From contig OZ022593.1 of NCBI GenBank assembly GCA_963669155.1, forward strand, positions 7,186,672-7,250,671: a DNA stretch of 64,000 nt, read 5' to 3'. The DNA is from Arbacia lixula. Taxonomy: Eukaryota; Echinodermata; Echinoidea; Arbacioida; Arbaciidae. Each line of letters starts with the position of its first letter. Positions within the stretch are counted from its first letter, which is position 1. Below are positions 58,011-64,000 of the stretch, piece by piece. Under the pieces are notes generated by a model. The model worked only from the letters and a program-made list of their open reading frames with translations, searched no databases and had not been told where the DNA came from. A program made the translations under genes and the position numbers.

Positions 58011-58145
58011 TTAAAGGGATGGTTCACCCTGAAATTAAGTTGGTTTCAATAAAAGCAGAAATATGGGAGAAACATATTAAGAGAAAGTTTGACGAAAATC
58101 CATCAAAGGATAGAAAAGTTATGATCTCTTAATGTTTTGAAATGC
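58011..58145 (+). mobile_element. Family C MITE, left arm only
   Basis: TTAAAGGGATGGTTCACCCT, then tttcaataaaagcagaaata ... gacgaaaatccatcaaagga ... aaagttatgatctctt. It stops abruptly at about 58145, next to a family G copy. Confidence 0.78.
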
Positions 58146-58194
58146 AGGATTCCTCCTTCAAATTCAACCTAAGGTGGCGCTGGTGATTTTATAT

Positions 58195-58535
58195 ATATTA
58201 GGAAGATATGGCAGAGTTTTCCAACGCCCCTAGCAAGAAGAAACCGCATGATGGTGACATAATCCCACTAAGCCATACGAGCATTGCAATGAGGGATGCA
58301 CATGGCAAGCCGTGACATTTACAGCTACTTTGCAGACACAGTTTTATGAGACACGCTTTCCGCAATGTTGCGGTATTAATACTAGGTCTCGATCCGCAAA
58401 ATGGCCACAAAATTGCTGCAAAATAGCCAGAAATAAGGAGGAAGCAAATACTGCAATTTTTGAGTGACTCCTGTTAATAAATACAGCTATTGGTAATGTA
58501 TTGGCAAAATTTTGTGTGTTTTTTTTGCAGGTAGG
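58195..58535 (+). repeat. Dispersed repeat family G, longest copy
   Basis: Collinear with 56707-56985 and then with 17750-17945 and 44348-44545 (gatccgcaaaatggccaca ... aggaggaagcaaatactgca ... tttgagtgactcctgtt ... cagctattggtaatg). No terminal repeats recognised. Confidence 0.7.
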
Positions 58536-59147
58536 TGATCAGATCTTGGATTGACCAGCGTTGATAGCCGTGCACACATGGCATGGGGGTTCAAGGCGAT
58601 TTAGCCACTACAATGTAAAAAAGAGACCCTGGAATGACAATAACCCCCTAGAAATAAGCAGAGGGCCCCTGTGAGAATTTGATTTGAATCATTGGGTAGA
58701 ATGCACTTCATGGTATATGATGTACTTTTCTGTTTTTCTTGCAACTGTGGTTTTGTTCTTGTGCCAAAATGTGATGGTGGCCCATATATGGCGAACTCCT
58801 TCCATGCCAGACCAGGGGTGTTGTGTGTCCCCCCCCCCCCCCCCCGACCAAAATCACTGCAGCACACAGAGAGTAAATCCCCCATCTGATGGGCGTGTCC
58901 TGATATCTACTCATATACTGATATAGCATCAAGTTTCCTCTAGCAAGACATTTGTTTCCTGTCCAATCTGTACCCGGGAGAGTAGGATGTGATGAGACAA
59001 TCCTGTCTGCCATGTTGTCGGGGGATGATCTTGAGAAGAGTCAAGTCATGGAGAAAAAATAGATATGTTTATTTATATACACCTGTATACTTGATGTTCT
59101 CATATAATATGTTATAAACCTTATCTCAATAATCCGGTGCACTAATA
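58536..59147. other. No gene seen; poly-C run near 58830-58845
   Basis: Nothing recognisable apart from the homopolymer run. Confidence 0.5.
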
Positions 59148-59722
59148 TGCTTTTCACACTGGCAAAAATTAGCCCCGTACTATCCTTAGCCCCGTACTAT
59201 CCCTAGCCCCGTACTATTTTTTGAAGCTTTTCACACTGGCATTTCTTAGCCCCATACTATTTCTTAAACCAGACTAGCTTTTCACACTGTTCTCACTCGA
59301 AATCGTTAGCCCCGGACTTTCTCGACAGCTTATGAATATTTATGAGTGTACGTCTTGCACATCGGCTCTTTACCACTCCGCATCAAGGTCACTCGCCCGT
59401 CGGGCCTTATCTGATTGGTCTCAGCGTTTCGGCCTTGAGAGCTGACACCGCATTTCCTTAGCCCCGTACTATTTTCGTTTCTGTTCACACTGGCGCTCTT
59501 AGCCCCGGACTATTCGGCTTGGCCCTGCAATTGCGGTGTTCGCCCTGCTTTTTTGCAGGGCCAAATAATCCCGGATTATTGGTGGGGCTAGCCTACTTTG
59601 GTAAAAACCAATGTGAACAGAAAGTGGTCTAAGCTTAGCCCCATACTATAGGTGGGGCTAAGGCCCCCCTTAGCCCCACCTATAGTATGGGGCTAAGGAA
59701 ATTTTTGCCAGTGTGAAAAGCA
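59148..59722. mobile_element. Family I MITE with repeated TTAGCCCCGTACTAT boxes
   Basis: 575 bp. Terminal inverted repeats TGCTTTTCACACTGGCAAAA and its inverse. The box ttagccccgtactat recurs at least four times near the left end, and near the right end a perfect local palindrome aggcccccct/agccccacctatagtatg is formed. The target duplication is not clear (TA or ATA). Confidence 0.85.
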
Positions 59723-60233
59723 TATGAGTGGTTGACTGGTAAGAACCAGATTTAACCATCCTAGCAAAGATACTATATTTGCCAGCGAAAAAATTCATTC
59801 CAAATTTTTGGGCGCTACTTTTTGAGCACATTGGCTGATATGGCTGCAATTTCATATTGTTGTGTCAATGGGAATGTAATTGTAGCATTAGATTTCTCGA
59901 CCTCATAGCAAGCTATTTTGCAACTTTGAGCTAAGGCAGACTGAAAAAGCTCAGTATTTTCTGATCGGCTGACCTCTGGGATCAGAAGATAGGGCGCTAT
60001 TTTTAAAACTTAAATCTGATGGGAATGGTCGGATGTGTGTGGCATTGTTCCCCCCCCCCAAAAAAAAAAAAAAAAAAAAATGGTGTTTGCTTTTCTGGAG
60101 GCAGTAGTTTTTAAAGTCAAAATATTGTGGTAGACCATGACGAAAGTGAGACATGAGTGAGTGATGCTATCACTGGACTCTCAAGCACCTGTCTGGGTTG
60201 ATGATAAGCGTTAACCCTTCCTAGTCTGCTTCT
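59723..60233. other. No gene seen; poly-A/poly-C run near 60050-60080
   Basis: 59895-60005 has weak echoes of family K (agcaagctattttgc, gatcggctgacctc). Confidence 0.45.
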
Positions 60234-60395
60234 GGGCCCCGTTGCATAAAACTTACCATTTATGATAACTCTGTCATCAATGGTAACTACTACCATGGTA
60301 ACACAGCTCAACAGCCAATCAAATTCAAGGTTTCCATAGAAGTTGTCATTGGTAGCAAAGTTACCATCAGTGGTAAGTTTTATGCAACAGGGCCC
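60234..60395. mobile_element. Family E palindromic MITE
   Basis: 162 bp, GGGCCCCGTTGCATAAAACT ... agttttatgcaacagggccc. Inner cttaccatttatgataact and agttaccatcagtggtaag. Related to 14205-14364. Confidence 0.82.
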
Positions 60396-60487
60396 TGGAC
60401 TGTCACATTTGTGCCTCAGTAATACGCACAAGCCCTGTACAACAGTGTTTCCTCTTTGTTCAGTGTTGGGGAGGTGGAATAGAACTA

Positions 60488-60690
60488 AGGTTGCGTTTAT
60501 GCTCAATTTTGAAACGCTGATTGAAAACGCTCATCCAAAATGCAGTCTACTGGGGTACTGTTTACTGTTGAGATGACATCATTTAAACACGTATACATTC
60601 AAAATGAGCATAAACGCAACCGCGTTATGAACTAAAACGCGTATCAAAACGCGGATTTTGGCTCCCCCAAAATAAGCATAAACGCACCCT
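60488..60690. mobile_element. Family J MITE with TA ends
   Basis: 203 bp between TA (60486-60487, 60691-60692), ends AGGTTGCGTTTATGCTCA and taagcataaacgcaccct. A second internal aatgagcataaacgcaacc lies near 60603. Single copy in the window. Confidence 0.75.
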
Positions 60691-60784
60691 TAGTCTCTTG
60701 CAGCCAGACCCTATTATTGAATAGTTTAGCTTAGAAACGCCCAACAGCTTGGACACTTATTCATGAAACCTTACCAAGCCTAGT

Positions 60785-60821
60785 TATGATATGATATGAT
60801 ATGATATGATATGGTTTTATT
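60785..60821 (-). repeat. Probable 3' tail of a non-LTR retrotransposon
   Basis: On the minus strand AATAAA (60816-60821) is followed by repeats of ATATC (60785-60812). The AT-rich 60822-61262 may be its 3' body, though the CAA-repeat start and the plus-strand frame there are unremarkable. Confidence 0.4.
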
Positions 60822-61776
60822 AACAACAACAACAACAATAATAATATGAGTATTTGTACAACAATATTAATACTTAACAAATATAAAACAAGAATTATCG
60901 TAGATATCTTTAGTATAGATGTATTTAAACAATCATGTTTAGGCGTTGCTAATAAGGACCAAAAAATAGCACAAGTGCTAGTCGAGTCTGGCCCTCATAG
61001 TAAACATATTTGGCAAGATATAATTTCCTACATCTATATTGACGAGATTGTCAAAACTCTTTATACAAAAAGTAATGTAAAAAAAGTGATATATGGATGT
61101 GTGTATAGTATCTCTACAATGATATACAATGTATGTACATACTTATCGAAGACATCTACTTACAATGGGGATATAAATGATATAAATCTACATTCATCTA
61201 TTTTGAGTAAGGTAATTCACTTTAATAAAACACATTTAGCTACATGTATTTTTAGCAACTAACTAGGCTAGTAGTGTTTCATGAATATGCTCCCAGGCTA
61301 AGAAAACTTGAATAATGGTTTGTAAGGGGTAAGCTCCAATCCTTAAGTTATCTACACTCCCGGTATGTGTCGAAGGTGGTGTCACGATCTATCTTGGGAC
61401 GACCTGCTTGCAGCCATTGAGGACAAACCTTCTCTGACCTTGACAGTCCACATCCGATGGCCGACTTTTCTTCAGGCGACTTTATTTGCGCTTCATGGCT
61501 ACAGTTCGCTTAAGAAGCTGATTGATGTGAATATTAAAACTTCTAAACTGTGGACTGACTTATGGAATTCTTCTGTAAATTGTTCTTTTTCCTGAGGTAC
61601 TCGCGATGTCTGGTTAGGGCTAAAGCAGTGTTCGGCTGGGGTAAAGCTAGCCTCCGTTTCAGTCTGTGGAGTGGGTTGACAAATTGATTTGCCACACTGT
61701 TTCACAACAAAGCCGGGAGAAGTGATCTAAGCCTTGCATGCAAAGCGGTTTCTTCATTTGTGGAGCATGTCTGTAT
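60822..61776. other. No supported gene
   Basis: A 138-codon ATG frame occupies 60846-61262 on the plus strand. It is AT-rich and shows no domain or splice context, so I treat it as chance or as part of an old element. Confidence 0.4.
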
Positions 61777-62149
61777 TTAAAGGGCATAAAATATACTGTA
61801 CTGGGAAGACAAGCCTTCAAAAGGGTGATCATGAGCAATCTTCTTGCCAATGGTCTTAAATGCATGTATTGTCCATTTTAGAAACTTGCTGAAAGTAATT
61901 TGCCCTCAAATGATTCACATTTGGAGTACTCATTGATTAAAGCGCAAATCCTCAAAATGTTCGGCCGGAACATTTGAGGATTTGTGATTTAACTACCTAT
62001 CACTCCAAATGTAGATCATTTAAATGCAAATCATTTTCAGCAAGTTTCTAAAATGGACAATACAGGAATTTAAGACCATTGGCAAGAAGATTGCTCACGA
62101 TCACCTTTTGAAGGTGTTTTGTCTTCCCAGTACAGTATATTCCCTTTAA
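61777..62149. mobile_element. Family A palindromic MITE
   Basis: 373 bp bounded by TTAA (61777-61780, 62146-62149), centre gttcggccggaac. The left end has a small insertion (gggcataaaatatactg). Confidence 0.9.
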
Positions 62150-62231
62150 CTGTTTATATGCGACTGTTGTAGTCTTGCACTTGTAGTACATATGAATCCC
62201 ATAGAGACCTGTAGTTTGTCTGGCACACAAA

Positions 62232-62745
62232 AGGTGCGTCTTCATTAGCCCGATCAGACGAAAAAGCGAGCTATTTTTCTGATCCGGGGAACTAGCCTGA
62301 AGTTGCAATCGCGTCTTCATTAGCTTGAAACTCGGGATACGTAAGCTCGAAGCTCGGGATACATGAATCATCCAGATGTTGGCACATGCGTAGTGTGCGA
62401 CGGGAATAGGCCACGACCGGCTTTGGTTGTGAGCTCGCATTCACGCACGCACGCATAAAAACCTAAAGTAAACAATGCCTCGTGCGCGCTGATGCGTGCT
62501 GGTGTCGGAAAATTTTCGGGCTAATGAAGACGCTCCGAGCTAGCTCGAGCTATTTCGCGAACTAGCTCGAGCTAGCTCCATCTAGCCCAAGATTTCTTGG
62601 GAAATTTTCTCGACCAAATAGCTCTCTATTTTGCCTGATCTGGATAATGAAGACGCAAATAGCTATCTATTTCGTGATCTGGCTAGCTAACCCGATCAGA
62701 ACAAGCTCGCTATTTCGGCCACATCGGGCTAATGAAGACGCCCCT
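62232..62745 (+). mobile_element. Family K MITE, complete copy
   Basis: 514 bp. Ends AGGTGCGTCTTCATTAGCCC and gggctaatgaagacgcccct, flanked by AAA on each side as a possible target duplication. The internal motif ctaatgaagacg/cgtcttcattag recurs several times, and GAGCTAGCTCGAGCTA-type palindromes fill 62540-62585. Partial copies: 27791 and 57001. Confidence 0.85.
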
Positions 62746-63779
62746 AAAGAGAGTTAAAGGACAAAACTTCAGATTCCTAGGCAGTAGTGTGACTGCAAAT
62801 CCCAAACTGAAGGGTTTGATCGGAAAGTGAACTACATGTACCTGTAATTTCTTGTGGTCAGACTGCACCTATACCTGGTCATCACTGCCGGATTTTATGG
62901 TGCAATGGGAGGATTGAATCAGAGATGGTCTCTAAATCAGTTTCTTTTTTAATATGTGTTTATTTTCTGATAAATATTGGCTAATGCATCAAAAACGGCC
63001 ACATACAGCTTCTGGGTTTGAAGCGTGTCACAAAAATCGGACCCCAACCCAATAGAATCCCATGGTTGCAATCGCTATGTCCAGACATGATTCTGTCATC
63101 GTTGTATAAGGAGATTTGAGGCAAGAGAAAAAGCTTGGTAGTCCCAATAAACAAGAAAGTCAGCATTTGGCTTGTAGGTTTATAGAGTTGTCATAGTATT
63201 TCATTCTTGTCAGACATCGTGACTTTGAGATTGAAGCAATCTATCCATCAGCAGAGAAGGGCTGTTCGCACTTACAACATACTTGTGCCCCCTCCCCGAT
63301 GATAATCTCGAAACTGAAATGAAACGATATCAGCAACACTAAAAAAGTGTCAGTTATGTATGCTGGCAGGGTCACATTGCACATCTTTGTTTGGTTAAAA
63401 GCATGATTGTGTGAACGTGATGAATGATTGAAATGATGAGTGGCACATTGATGCTTTACCAAGTATCACAAGCAGGTTAAGCTCAAGCACTTATGGGTTC
63501 AAGCAGCAAATGTCACAGAAAAAAGCAGTTAAAGCACACAGAAAGAATGTGAACTCCTACTTGAGCTTGATAGCGTGAGTACTTGTATAACATACAAATG
63601 TTTCGATTTACAATAAAACACAAGTGCTTACATTTTTGTCGTGAAATGAGAGTGACATATTTTTAGTCATATTCGCAAGGATTAAGGTTTGATGTCTTAC
63701 TGAGTCATAAATAGAGAGGTAGAAATATCTCTATTGTGTTACACATTATAATACATTTGCCCACAAAGCAAGAGGGATG
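62746..63779. other. No gene seen
   Basis: AT-rich unique-looking sequence. Confidence 0.55.
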
Positions 63780-64000
63780 GAAAAAGAGAGAATGAAAGAG
63801 ATGTTTGGAGTGAGAGAGAGAGAGAAAGAGAGATAGATAGAGAGAGAGAGAGATGGAGAGAAAAGATGGAAAGGGGAAGGAGGAAGGGGGAAGATGGGGA
63901 GAAAAACAGAGAGAGAGAGATGGAGATAATAGATAGAAAGGGGAAAGGGGGAAGATGGAGAGAAAAACAGAGAGAGAGAGAAGGAGAGAGAGAGAGAGAG
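63780..64000. repeat. GA-rich polypurine tract, runs off window end
   Basis: GA and GGAA-type repeats; a segment of about 110 bp (gagagagatgga ... aaaggggaag ... aagatgg ... gagaaaaacagag) is repeated, starting near 63841 and 63912. Confidence 0.88.

Noticed and set aside
60846..61262. 138-codon ATG frame
   Set aside because: AT-rich composition, no domain, adjacent to a probable non-LTR tail; not enough support for a gene.

Overview
The window looks like non-coding, repeat-rich DNA from a marine invertebrate animal, most likely an echinoderm such as a sea urchin. The reasons are AT-rich sequence with no dense ORFs, long GA, CT and CA microsatellites, many short inverted-repeat transposons (MITEs), and a Mag/SURL-lineage Ty3/Gypsy retrotransposon, a lineage well known from sea urchins. 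The species assignment is inference. No host protein-coding gene is recognisable. The DNA could be intergenic or lie inside very large introns; a few short splice-bounded segments are listed as weak exon candidates only.

The only clear gene is the 1392-codon gag-pol frame (minus strand, 5976-10154) of a complete LTR retrotransposon (4570-10568). Everything needed for a retrotransposition cycle is visible in order on the minus strand: 5' LTR, a primer-binding site matching the 3' end of tRNA-Ser, Gag with two zinc knuckles, protease, reverse transcriptase, RNase H, integrase, a 3' non-coding region with a perfect 279-bp tandem duplication, a polypurine tract and the 3' LTR. The two 414-bp LTRs are identical by eye and the frame is unbroken, so the insertion is recent and the element may be active. 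It landed in a long polypyrimidine tract, whose two halves flank it.

The rest is a mosaic of non-autonomous elements. Family A is a 370-373 bp near-palindrome bounded by TTAA (nine copies). Family B has GGC...GCC ends and 3-bp target duplications (four copies). Family C begins TTAAAGGGAT (five copies, mostly damaged). Family D is GC-rich with TA ends (two copies). Families E to L are present in one to four copies each. Three probable 3' tails of non-LTR retrotransposons (AATAAA followed by a short satellite) are also seen.

Layout: 1-3.9 kb, family A copies and old repeat fragments; 3.9-10.8 kb, pyrimidine tract with the retrotransposon inside it; 10.8-20.4 kb, MITEs of families A to G; 20.4-31 kb, mostly unique-looking sequence with a CA tract, a 223-bp foldback and a second family D copy; 31-40 kb, more MITEs, an AT-rich tract and a GA tract; 40-50 kb, minisatellites and unique-looking sequence; 50-64 kb, GA tracts and the densest MITE cluster.
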